Shown: one piece after another, positions 53,745-63,900 of the stretch | How the letters are laid out: each line of letters begins with the position of its first letter | Position numbering within the stretch: the first letter of the stretch is position 1 | Source of the DNA: Porphyromonadaceae bacterium UBA7048 | GTDB taxonomy: Bacteria > Bacteroidota > Bacteroidia > Bacteroidales > Muribaculaceae | Length of the DNA stretch: 64,000 nt | Direction of reading: 5' to 3' | Assembly: GCA_002493945.1 (NCBI GenBank) | Contig: DLAL01000085.1 | Location: 55,826 to 119,825, forward strand | Made by a program: the position numbers and the translations under genes | The notes under the pieces: generated by a model | What the model was told of the DNA's origin: nothing | The model's database searches: none | The model's input: only the letters and a program-made list of their open reading frames with translations

Positions 53745-53776
53745 CAAAGTTAGTGATTTTGCGGGCGCCTGTCAAA
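53745..53776 (-). promoter_or_regulatory. promoter of the LytS/LytTR operon
   Basis: Minus-strand TAACTTTG (53745-53752) and TTTG (53773-53776), exactly 20 bases apart. It fixes the kinase start at 53727 or 53736. Confidence 0.8.
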
Positions 53777-53895
53777 TAATTATCTACCGGCGCCCCTGAT
53801 TTGTCGACAAAAAGCACGAACAAATCAACCGTGCCGGACGTATTAAACATATCACTAAATGTCATGATTAAGTAACTCGCAAAAATTAGCTGCGA

Positions 53896-53964
53896 ATGGA
53901 ATTTGAAGGATTTTGGATTGATTTTCGTCTGAGGAAGATGGCTTGTAGCGAGCTACAAGCCTGA
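53896..53964 (+). CDS. leader ORF 1, 22 codons
   Basis: A tiny reading frame MEFEGFWIDFRLRKMACSEL-QA ending in TGA. It is too short to know whether it is translated; no clear ribosome-binding site is seen. Its last part lies inside a perfect hairpin (53940-53961), and its stop TGA overlaps the ATG of a second 22-codon frame. It lies upstream of the beta-barrel gene, so it could be a leader peptide or chance. Confidence 0.3.
   Translation: MEFEGFWIDFRLRKMACSELQA
53940..53961 (+). promoter_or_regulatory. perfect inverted repeat in the beta-barrel leader
   Basis: GGCTTGTAGC (53940-53949), GA, GCTACAAGCC (53952-53961): ten paired bases. It lies in the leader of the gene at 54064 and overlaps the end of leader ORF 1. 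Confidence 0.6.
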
Positions 53965-54032
53965 TGACGAGGGCGGAAAGCAGCCAAAAGACAAGAATTA
54001 CATCGCAGCAATCTACGGAAGTTACTTTTTAA
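53964..54032 (+). CDS. leader ORF 2, 22 codons, coupled to ORF 1
   Basis: A second reading frame of 22 codons, MTRAESSQKTRITSQQ-STEVTF, which starts in the TGATG overlap with leader ORF 1 and stops 31 bases before the beta-barrel ATG. The overlap geometry favours stop-start coupling, but coding use is unproven. Confidence 0.3.
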   Translation: MTRAESSQKTRITSQQSTEVTF

Positions 54033-54063
54033 TTTAATATAAACTAATTTTTAAGAGTTACTT

Positions 54064-54717
54064 ATGAGATTCCGATATATACTTCTTACAATATTGACCG
54101 CTCTCTGTGCCGCCACGGCCGCCGCCCAGACCACCGCAAGCACCTTCGGCGTGCGTGCCGACATGGAGCTGACTTTCCCTTCGGGAGGCCACGACTACTA
54201 TCAGACCGGCGCCGGACTGGTCATCGGTCCGGTAGCGCGCATACCGCTGTCGTCGAAATTCAGCATCGAGCCGGGGGTGATGTTCAACTATACGGCGCTG
54301 TCTGCTCAGAACCTCGTGTCATTCAACGACGATTACTACTACGACTCGGCGGCCAATCTATACGGCATCCGTGTGCCGCTCTTAGTGTCGTACACCCGCG
54401 CAATCTCGGGAAACGCCGACTTCAGCGTGGCCACAGGTCCGCAGTTCAACATCAACATCTCCGCGCGCCAGCGTCTGCAGCCCAACTTCGACGCACCCGT
54501 GCCCGAACCGCGGCGCACCATCGACCTTTTCAATCACGGCTGGAAACGATTCGACGCGCAGTGGAATCTGCGTCTGTCTGTGACCTTCGCCAGGCAGTAC
54601 TATCTCGGCATCACCACCGGAGTGGCATTCACTCCCCTGGCCAAGTTCGGCGACAAGGACAAAAAAATCAGAATCTACCGCAACACTGTCGCTCTGAGTC
54701 TGGGCTACAATTTTTAA
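54064..54717 (+). CDS. outer-membrane beta-barrel protein
   Basis: A 217-residue secreted protein, signal peptide MRFRYILLTILTALCAATAAA, with eight or so amphipathic strands alternating with short turns and a final Phe (LSLGYNF), the mark of an outer-membrane barrel. It fits the PorT/outer-membrane-protein beta-barrel family ('FSIEPGVMFNYTAL', 'YGIRVPLLVSYTRA', 'FARQYYLGITTGVAFTPL'). The function is unknown; PorT-like proteins take part in secretion of surface proteins or act as structural OMPs. It is divergent from the LytS gene. Confidence 0.85.
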   Translation: MRFRYILLTILTALCAATAAAQTTASTFGVRADMELTFPSGGHDYYQTGAGLVIGPVARIPLSSKFSIEPGVMFNYTALSAQNLVSFNDDYYYDSAANLYGIRVPLLVSYTRAISGNADFSVATGPQFNINISARQRLQPNFDAPVPEPRRTIDLFNHGWKRFDAQWNLRLSVTFARQYYLGITTGVAFTPLAKFGDKDKKIRIYRNTVALSLGYNF

Positions 54718-54784
54718 TGCAGTTCTAATAGCCCAAGTTAAATAACGATATTGTTAGTTAAATTAAGTTAAACGGGGGGGTGTT

Positions 54785-54816
54785 TTTGCATAGCATCCAA
54801 ATAAATCTTAACTTTA
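54785..54816 (+). promoter_or_regulatory. promoter of the fimbrillin and giant-protein operon
   Basis: TTTG (54785-54788), 20 bases, TAACTTTA (54809-54816). Transcription should start near 54822, giving a leader of about 210 nt to the ATG at 55034. Confidence 0.75.
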
Positions 54817-54821
54817 CGGCC

Positions 54822-55033
54822 GATTCAACCAACTATGTGTCTCTATAACCCGTAATATCGGCAAAATATTGACACACGGATTAACTAACCATTATAATTT
54901 TTTAATAAAAACCGAACCAATCATTATAACCAGGCCGAAGACGTTTTTATAAGCCTGTATTTCTCTCTCTTGAGATTCTCCACAAGCCTACCCTAACGAC
55001 TTCAATAGCCCGGACTACATTATTCCAACGGCT
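54822..55033 (+). promoter_or_regulatory. long AT-rich untranslated leader
   Basis: About 210 nt between the promoter and the first ATG, with no gene, no clear hairpin and no riboswitch I recognise. The 316-base gap 54718-55033 otherwise holds only the promoter and a C/G-run (ACGGGGGGG at about 54774). Confidence 0.45.
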
Positions 55034-56578
55034 ATGGAAACAAGGAAACGCGAATATCCTCCCGGTGTCGGAGTGCATTTACTATGCAGGACGGCATGTG
55101 TATGCGCAGTCATGCTCATGGGTTCCGCATCCTGCTCATCGGACCACGGCGCACCCGACGGGCCGGAAGCCCGGCAGGCCACACTGACCGTGCGGCTGTC
55201 GGTGTCGTCGTCCTCACGGGCCGTAGGCGACTATATCCCCGAGCTCCCCGGCGTGAACCATGAAAACGACATCGACAACATCTTCCTGTGGTTCTACCGC
55301 GACTCTCCGGCAGGTCCCAACGGCGAGGCCGACGTCATCTACTCCACCCTCGTGGACAGCTATCAGATTATCTCCACGTCGTCGGGCGAACGGCAGTTCA
55401 CCATCGGGCTCACAGGCTATAAGCCGGCCCAGGGCGACCGCATAATCGCCGTGGCCAACATGGGCGACATGAGCCGTCTCACATCTCTCAAAGCCATCCG
55501 CGAAGCTGTCTCGCCGGCCACATGGACAGGGTCGGGCGCCGATGCCGGAGGATTCGCCATGGCATCGGCACGCTTCGACGACGGCATCGTGACGGCTCCT
55601 GCCGGCGACAATCCCGAGACTCCGTTCACGGCATCGATGTCAATCGAGCGTCTGGCCGCACGCATCGACCTGCGGTTCACGGCATCGAACATAGAGCCGG
55701 GCAGCGGCCTGTGCTACACGGCCATAATGCCCGGCGCGAAGAAGGACCTCGTGCATCTGACACATGTCGTGCCCACCAACGTGATGCAGCCACCGACCTA
55801 TGTGCTGAAGCACACCACGGCCGATGCCGCCGACGGATGCTTCGACCGCACGAGTGTCTGCGGCTACGAACTGGTCAACGACATCTCGGGCGTCCCCGTC
55901 AACTATGTGGTCGAGCCCAATACGGCAACGAAAGGCGACGCCTCCGACCTGACGGCACTCTACGGCAGCACACGCGCAGACGTCATCGACGCCACGGCAT
56001 TCGGCAGTCAGTACGGTCTTGCCGGACTCCTGGATGACGACCGCCTGCTGCTCAAGGAAGGCAACGACCGCGCGCTGATACTGAGCTACGCCAACGAGAA
56101 CACCCACCACATGGACATGGCCGATTCGCGCTTCGTCTCCGGACTGATGCTACGGGCCGAGTATGAGCCTGCCGTGCTGTCCAATCCCGACGGGACAACG
56201 GCGCCCTATGTGCGTGGCAGCGACTTCTACCGTCTGCGTCCTCTCGACGAAGTGACCAGACCGCTCTACTTCGCCTCGCAGGCCGATGCCGAGACATACC
56301 GGCAGAATCAGAACCTCGGGCCATGCACCATCGACTACTATGCAGGAGGCGTGTGCTACTATCCCGTGTGGATACGCCACCGCGTCATCACGCAGTCGGG
56401 CGCCGAGACTCGCTTCCCTATGGAATTCGGCATCGTGCGCAACCACGTCTACCGTGTCGAGTTCACTTTCTCAGGCCCGGGCTATCCCGAACCGAGCCTG
56501 ATAGAGCCTGAAAACATACAGGCCGTCATCTACGTGCGTCCCTGGTCATTCCGCCGCCTCGACGAAACCATCATGTAA
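55034..56578 (+). CDS. fimbrillin-like lipoprotein (FimA/Mfa1-type)
   Basis: A 514-residue lipoprotein: basic head, membrane segment and lipobox MGSASCSSD (Cys34). The mature part starts with an Arg-containing segment ('LTVRLSVSSSSRAVGDYIP') and has 'DIDNIFLWFYRDSP', 'RIIAVANMGDMSRL' and 'MSIERLAARIDLRFTASNIEPG', signatures of Bacteroidales fimbrillins and their Mfa2-like relatives. Fimbrillins are lipidated, cut by an Arg-gingipain-like protease and polymerised by strand exchange. It is the first gene of the operon and followed by a FimB/Mfa2-type protein. The exact place in a fibre (stalk or tip) cannot be told. Confidence 0.75.
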   Translation: METRKREYPPGVGVHLLCRTACVCAVMLMGSASCSSDHGAPDGPEARQATLTVRLSVSSSSRAVGDYIPELPGVNHENDIDNIFLWFYRDSPAGPNGEADVIYSTLVDSYQIISTSSGERQFTIGLTGYKPAQGDRIIAVANMGDMSRLTSLKAIREAVSPATWTGSGADAGGFAMASARFDDGIVTAPAGDNPETPFTASMSIERLAARIDLRFTASNIEPGSGLCYTAIMPGAKKDLVHLTHVVPTNVMQPPTYVLKHTTADAADGCFDRTSVCGYELVNDISGVPVNYVVEPNTATKGDASDLTALYGSTRADVIDATAFGSQYGLAGLLDDDRLLLKEGNDRALILSYANENTHHMDMADSRFVSGLMLRAEYEPAVLSNPDGTTAPYVRGSDFYRLRPLDEVTRPLYFASQADAETYRQNQNLGPCTIDYYAGGVCYYPVWIRHRVITQSGAETRFPMEFGIVRNHVYRVEFTFSGPGYPEPSLIEPENIQAVIYVRPWSFRRLDETIM

Positions 56579-56660
56579 AAGGACTTTTCCCGACCGTCAG
56601 CGGTCCTATACTTCTTTCATCGTTCATCCATATCCGTCTTTCCCTTATAATATCATCCAA

Positions 56661-57959
56661 GTGAAAACGCATCATACCCTTCTTCCTCTCATTGCCTTAG
56701 CCATACTTGCGCTCGCATTGCCGTGCTGCCGTGCGGACAGCGACCCGACCGAACCGGCCGCTCCCGTCAGCACGCGGTTCGCCATATCGAGCCGGGCTCA
56801 GGAATCCGTAGCCGACAACGAACTCATCCACGACTACACGGTGACATTCGTCAACAACGTATCGACAGTCTGCGCCGTGGTCGAGCGCGACGAAAGCGCC
56901 GCAGGCTTCGAGCACGATGAATTCGATGTCGAGCTCAACCCCGGATACTACACCGTCTACGCCTATGCCAACCGCAGCGCACTTCCCGAAAATATCCGCA
57001 CGGCCTTAGGCTCTCTCTCGGAGGGTGCGCCGCTGCCCGAAGGCTTCGCCGACCTCACGGCCGACTTCCCTGCCTATGCCGGCGCCGGCAGCCTCATACC
57101 CATGAGCGGAGTGATGAACGGCGTCGAGATATCTTCCCGTCCGGGCGTGAACACATCCATCGAGCTAATCCGCATGCTGGCCCGCGTGGAGTTCGAGTTC
57201 AGCAACGCCTCGGCCGACCCTATTGAAGTGACGGGAGTGACTTTCGGCCCCGTCTACTCAGGCGACGTCACGGCGCTCCCGGTGTTCGACAACAACTCGC
57301 GCGACATAGCCCGGCCGGTCATCCTCGACGGCAGCCTCGCCTCGACGGTCGAGCACGACGTGGACGTCCGGCTGACCGGAGAGCAGCGCACGCTGGCCTC
57401 GCACTTCTACATACGCGAGAGCGTGGCAGACAGCCATCCTACGGGACAGTTCACATTCGCCGTCAAGGTGCAGCGCAACGGCCGCGAGGAAGAGGATCTC
57501 TACGCGCTCGCGCCCGACATCAGCGCCATCCGCCGCAACGACTACATACAGATACCCGTCATTCTGACAGACTACTCGCTGGACGTCGACACAGAGTTCT
57601 ATCCGCCCATAGGGGGGTATCCGGCCGTGGTGGTCGAGCAGAACAACAACGAGTACTACATCCGCTTCGGCTCTTCGGGCAAATTCACCATAATTCCGAA
57701 GGTGAGACGGTCGGCCGACGGCAGTACTGTCGCACCGGCCTACCTTGATGTCGAAGTCGACAAAGTCACCGACACATCCGGCATCCTCGAAGGCGACGAT
57801 GGCCAAAAACTCAAAGTACAGTCCGGCGAACTGCTCGGAACCCTTGCCTCGGGCCCGTCCCGGGGCACTGCCGTCGTTAATCTCGGCATCACCGTGACGG
57901 AGCCTGACCGTCCCGCGTCACGGACATTCAGACGAAACTTTCATATAGTACGCGACTAA
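56661..57959 (+). CDS. FimB/Mfa2-type lipoprotein
   Basis: A 432-residue lipoprotein with an apparent GTG start at 56661 and signal peptide ending LALALPCCRADSD (Cys22/23). Mature features include 'DYTVTFVNNVSTVCAVVERDE', 'ELNPGYYTVYAYANRSALP', 'GSLIPMSGVMNGVEI' and 'IELIRMLARVEFEFSNASADP', which fit the FimB/Mfa2 family or the DUF4906 family of fimbrial anchor and tip proteins. The second half is beta-rich and ends 'RNFHIVRD'. It follows the first lipoprotein by 82 bases and the giant gene begins 17 bases after it. Confidence 0.75.
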   Translation: MKTHHTLLPLIALAILALALPCCRADSDPTEPAAPVSTRFAISSRAQESVADNELIHDYTVTFVNNVSTVCAVVERDESAAGFEHDEFDVELNPGYYTVYAYANRSALPENIRTALGSLSEGAPLPEGFADLTADFPAYAGAGSLIPMSGVMNGVEISSRPGVNTSIELIRMLARVEFEFSNASADPIEVTGVTFGPVYSGDVTALPVFDNNSRDIARPVILDGSLASTVEHDVDVRLTGEQRTLASHFYIRESVADSHPTGQFTFAVKVQRNGREEEDLYALAPDISAIRRNDYIQIPVILTDYSLDVDTEFYPPIGGYPAVVVEQNNNEYYIRFGSSGKFTIIPKVRRSADGSTVAPAYLDVEVDKVTDTSGILEGDDGQKLKVQSGELLGTLASGPSRGTAVVNLGITVTEPDRPASRTFRRNFHIVRD

Positions 57960-57975
57960 CCCCCGACATGCACCT

Positions 57976-60900
57976 ATGACAAGGCACCACATTCTTCCGG
58001 CACTGCTGTTTCTGTCGGCTCTGTTCCCGGCAGTGACGGCACGGGCCGAACGCTCATTTCTCATCAACGACCCGTCGCAATTCAGCTGCTCCGGGTCGCA
58101 ACCCTCCCCCGAGGTGTTCCGCAGCCTCATCGACGGAGAGAGAAACACATCGTGGAACTCCTCATCAAGCCAACCCTCAGGCGAACACTATCTCGAAGTC
58201 GACCTGGGCCGTCCTCTCGACCTCGCGGCCGACGAGGACCTCGTCGTCTATATGCGCCGCGCCGATTCGGCCTCCGAAGCCCCCACCACACTGCGCATGG
58301 AAGGCTCGGCCGACGGCTTCGCGTGGACGACGTTCGCCCACGCATACTTCGTGTACCGAGGTCCGATGACCGAAGAGTACTCGGCGCGCATCCGCACCGA
58401 CGAGCCGTACCGCTACCTCAGATTCACCGTCACGGCCAACAACTCACGCACCTACTACGGCGCCACCGAGCACCGTACTATGAGCATGGCAGAATTCAAC
58501 ATCATCCGTCTGAGACGCACCGACGACTACTCACCCTCGCGCGTCGACCGCTTCCGACTGAAGACCGACTATGTGCGAGACTTCGAGAACTATACATTCA
58601 AGTATTCGCAGGGCTTCCCCGAAGAGCATAACCGATGGATAGGGCTCACATCGTGGTTCGACACGGTCAACAAAGGCAAGTGGAACGCCGACGGCAACTG
58701 GACGGCCGACCCCGAGTACTGGGCATCCTCAAAAATAAAAATGCCGAGCTTCACCATGCTCGACAGCAGCACTGACCCGCTCATCAAGGAAGGCAAGCGC
58801 CAGGCTTCGCACGTGACCGAGCACATCCTGTACGCCGTGCCCGGCGACGCCATCGCGCTCTATCCCTACTACGACCTGCCAGGCACGACGGCATACAACG
58901 AGCGGTTCTCGCACTGGTACGACTACACCACCGGCGGCGACAACCCCTATCTCGACTTCCTCATCGACCCGTCGCTCATAGCACCGGTGAAAGGCGCCGG
59001 ATTCGTTGGCGGCACCGACACCCACAGCTACCGCCCCAACACGGTCTACATCACCGATGCGGCGAGCTTCAACCGCTTCGCCGAACGCGTCAACGCCGGC
59101 GAGACCGGGCTCAATGCCGTCATGATCAACGGATTCAACTTCGGCAAGGAACAGGCTACGATGATCGGCACGGCCGAGAATCCTTACCGCGGCACATTCG
59201 ACGGGCGCGGAAATATGCTGGACGGCGTGAATCTCGACTATCCAGCCGAGGACGCCGTGGGCATATTCCGCTATGTCGCAGGCGACGCCACCATCAAGAA
59301 CCTCCAGCTGAGCGTCACCATAAACATCACGGGCAAGAGCTTCGTCGGACTTATCGGCGTCTACAAGGACGCGTCGGCCGACAATACCCTCACCGTCGAG
59401 AACTGCTCGGGCGACCCCAACATCTACGCGCACGGCATCAACGCCGCCGGCATCCTCGGCTCGAACTGGAACGCGGGCGCCGTCATCATCCGCAACTGCG
59501 GCTTCATGGGCAAGCTCACCTGTCTCGGACAGGGCGATACGGGCACAAGCGAGGCCGGTCTGATCTCCGGCTGGCTCGGCAGCAACGCGCGCACTACGGT
59601 CGAGAACTGCGTGGCACGGCCCAAGGAAGACGCCAACGCTCCTACGACGGGCTACGATGTGCCCTACGGATGGGCCAACGGCAATGAGATGCTCTACCGC
59701 TCGTCGGAGAATTCGGCCAAGGGAGTGAACAACTACATAGCCGCCTCGCAGAATCCGGGCAGCAGCCAGGGCACATGGGTCACCACCGACGACGGTTACG
59801 TGATATCGGGCGACTTCATCAAGCGCCTCGGCGGAGGCTGGATTGGCCACGCGTGGGGTTATCCGCGTCCGTGCGGATTCACCCAGCACGCGCTGCGCTA
59901 CTACGGCACGGTGGCCACGTTCTTCATGCCGCGCGACGTCTACGCTCCCGATGGCATCATGCAGACCTTCCCCGATGGCGTAGAAGAATACGTCATAGCC
60001 GCCGACTTCGCACAGCACGTGGCCGACGACAAGTACTACTACGACCAGCAGCTCTACAAGCACAACTTCGAGGACGGCACCATCTACGAACCCATCATCA
60101 ACTCACGCCATATCTTCCGCATACGCGACGGCAAGAAGTTCGCCGACGACAATATGTCGACCCTCGAGAAGAACCGCGCCTACATCCGCGCCAACCGACG
60201 CTACGTGTCGGCACGCGCAGACGCCGACTTCCAGATACGCTTCGACTCCCCCGTGCCCAAGGAAGGCACCACGCGCTCGAAGTGGTACTACAAAATCTCC
60301 GACATGGACTACCGGCGTATCTGCTCGATGGCCATCTACGTGTACGACGCCTCTACCGAGGAGCTCATCAGCACGGACAACTCCATATTCTACCCCGACA
60401 TGGCATTCGGCGGACAGGGGTCGCGCGAGATAGACTATGTAAACTACAATGCCTGCGGAGGAGGAGGCTCGTACTACCGCGTGCTCAAGTGCGATTCAGC
60501 AAATGCCGTCGCCGGCAAACGGTATATAGTCCGTCTGATAGCCAAGGACATCAACGGTAATATCATCAAGCTCCCTGACGGCAGCGGACAGGACCTGTGG
60601 GTGCAGGAGCTGCACATCAACTTCTTCAGCGAGGACAACGCCTCGCTGCTGACCTCGGAGCAGCTCGAGGACGACAAGTACCGCAGACGCCGTCCGGCAC
60701 AGCTCACCGAGCGATTCGGCGAGCCCAAGGATAAAATCGACTACGACGAGTTCAATGACCTGCTCGATCCGGAGAAAGTCAAGGACTTCCGCGACTACAT
60801 GGTGTCCTTAAAGAACAATCCCCTCGATATGCCTCCAGGCACGACGTCGTACTACTTCCGATGGCCGCTGCCTCACAACGACGTGACGTACTCCTTCGGT

Positions 60901-63900
60901 TATGACGCTCGCTACGACTACAACAACTACACCGTGTCGAACAGCGCCTGGGCCACCATCTACAATGGCGCGTCGAAGGAGCGTTTCGACCGACTCTACT
61001 ACGACACCGGCGGCAAGCAGCAGGGATTCTTCTACTACATAAACGCCGCCTCCGACCCCGGCAATATGGCATATCTGAAGCTCGACGAATTCTGCGCCGG
61101 CTCGACGCTATACGTCTCGGCATGGATGCAGGAGTTCTCCAGCGCACCGGAAGTGGCCAACCTCGCCATCAACTTCATGGCCGTGATGAAGGACGGGGAG
61201 CGACGCCCCATCCACACCTTCGTCACCGGCTACGTGCCCGTGCCAGGCAAGTGGTATCAGGCATACTATTCATTCGTGCCCGACATCACCGATATCGACA
61301 CACAGCAGGTAGAGCACTACGAGATTGTGCTCGAGAACAACTGCACGAGCTCCAATGGCGCCGACTATGCCATCGACGACATCCGCGTCTATGTGGTCAG
61401 CCCCGTGGTGTACGCCAATCAGATAACCACTGTCTGCCGCGACAGCGATGCCGCCGACGTGAAGGTGAACATGCCCTTCGAGACTCTGCTCCAGAGCCTC
61501 GGACGCGAGGAGAACACCGACGCCGCATCGGCTGAAGAGATTGACCTCTACTACACATTCCTTGACAAGGATATATACGACGCCGGAGCCGTAGAGAATC
61601 CCGAGAAGGCATTCTACGACGCCGTGGTCCACTTCCCCTACCGCGGCGACGACTCCAGGCGCGATTTCGGCAGGATTACCGTCAGGGACTGCTTCCTGGC
61701 CAATCCCGAATATGACCCGAAGGACTTCACCGGAAGCATGGCTTTCCGCGACAATGACGGCGGAGAGCGACTGATCACATTCAACACCCGGCCGTCAGGT
61801 CAGGCGGTGAAGACCGGCAAGGAATTCTACATAGCTCTGTACACTCCGGCCGAAGGCGTTGTCATCGACCCTGACAGGGGCCCGGGCTACGAGCTCTTCC
61901 GCATCGACGACCCGTGCTCCAAGAAGTGCACGCTCCGCATCGAGGCGTCAGGCGTCATCAAGGTCGACGGCAGCGTGGTATACCCGGGCGACCCAGTGGT
62001 CGTATGCGAGAATCAGGCTCCCGTAATACAGGTCGACCTTCAGGGGCAGACCGCCGAAGGCGAGGACATAGAGATAGTGGAGCACAACGCCGTGTTCGAC
62101 TGGTTCGACGGCCCGTACGAAGAATTCAGCAATATCGTCTCGGAGCAGGGCTTCACGCTCCACGAGGCGCTCATCAACATGCGCACGCTCAATCCGCGAG
62201 AGGCCGATATTGACCGCATGAAGACCGACGGCTTGTTCACAGAGGAGCAGCGCGAGTTCGTCCGCTCGTTTGTCCTTCCCTCGGACGAAAACGGCGAGAC
62301 AGCGCCCCGTCTGCATCTGAGCGGCACGAGCTACGTATTCCCGCCCGTCAGGATTCCCGAAGGCGAGGAGGAAGGCAGTGCCTACGTGCTGGCCATTCCG
62401 GCAGACTATCACATAGGCGACAAGTGGCTCATCTGCACCCAGCCTACGGAGGTGCGCATCACCGTGCGCCATCAGGCACCGCAGATGTGGCACGGCGTGT
62501 CCGAAGGCATCCCCTATCCCGAAGGCCTAATCGACGTGCCGCTGCGCGCAGGTCTGCGCCAGCTGCGCAGTGTCAGCGCTGAGGCAGGGGCGTCGCCGCA
62601 GCGTATGCTCGAGGTGCCCGTGCGCCGCATCATGCCCGTGACGCCCGAAGTGACTGCCATGCGTCCGGGTTCCGACAGGCTGATATATCTGGTCGAGAGC
62701 GATGACCCGGCGTACCACAACATCCAGGGCGGCACGGCTACCCAGGGTCCGCTTCTTGCTGCCGGACAGATCGACGACATCATAGCCGACAAATCGACGC
62801 CGGCGCTCAACATGCTCAAGATGAACTTCTTCAGCGACTTCGCCTTCCGCGAAGGATATACCTACCGCTTCCGTTACAGCTTCGATGAAGACGCCGATGC
62901 ACAGGGCGGAGCCGTCTGCGAGGGTCAGGACGTGTTCACGGTCAAGGTCGTGCCCGAGTACCAGTACTGGACCGGCGAGGCCGGAACCAACTGGAACAAC
63001 GACGTCAACTGGCGCCGCGCGTCGTCGGACGACGTGATGTGCGCTCCGGACTCTCATGCCGACTTCCTCACCGACGGAGGCACGAACGACCGCACGCGCA
63101 GCTTCACCCCGATGGACTTCACGAAAGTCATCATTCCGGCATCGGCAGTGCCTCATCTCTTCGACACTCAGGATGCCGACGTGGCACTCCCCTACGGCTC
63201 CCTCCCCTGGTCGCACCAGACCGAGACCGACGCCGTGGAGGCTCCGGCCACAGAGCTGATTAACTTCGACATGGCCACGGCCGACTATCCCGGAGTGCTC
63301 CGCTGCCGCCCGTGGCTGGCCAACGAGTGCGCCGAGATACACTTCACCCCCGGCGCATGGATACTCAACCAGCAGTATCTGCGCTACTCACGCGCATGGG
63401 CCGACATCGAGATGAAGCCCGAGCGCTGGTACTCGCTCTCGTCGCCTTTCGCAGGCACGGTGGCAGGCGACATGTATATGCCCGCGGCGAACGCACGGCA
63501 GGAGTCGGAGCGCTTTGTCCCGATATCCTTCGACCGCTCGCTGCACGACCGATTCGCTCCGGCAGTCTACCAGCGGTCATGGAACAAGGCCCGCGCCATA
63601 GTCTATGAGCGCGGCGGCTCGGACCGCAACGTATTCGTGGAGACGTCGTGGAGCAATGTGTTCAACGACGTCAGCGAGGCATACCGCACAGGCGAAGGCT
63701 TCTCCATCAAGACCGATGCCGGCGAGGTGGCCGCATACGACGCCTCGCGTCCCGTGCTGATGCGTCTGCCCAAGGACGACACATCGTACAGCTACTACAC
63801 CGACTATGACGACTTCTCCGGCAACACCACCGCCGTGCGCGACGCCCAGCTCTACCGACTCAACGAGAGCACCGCTCCGGTGCAGACTGTCATCAGCGCC

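Noticed and set aside
58729..60063. 444-codon minus-strand ORF inside the giant gene
   Set aside because: Shadow of the giant plus-strand frame, which has a signal peptide and recognisable domains.
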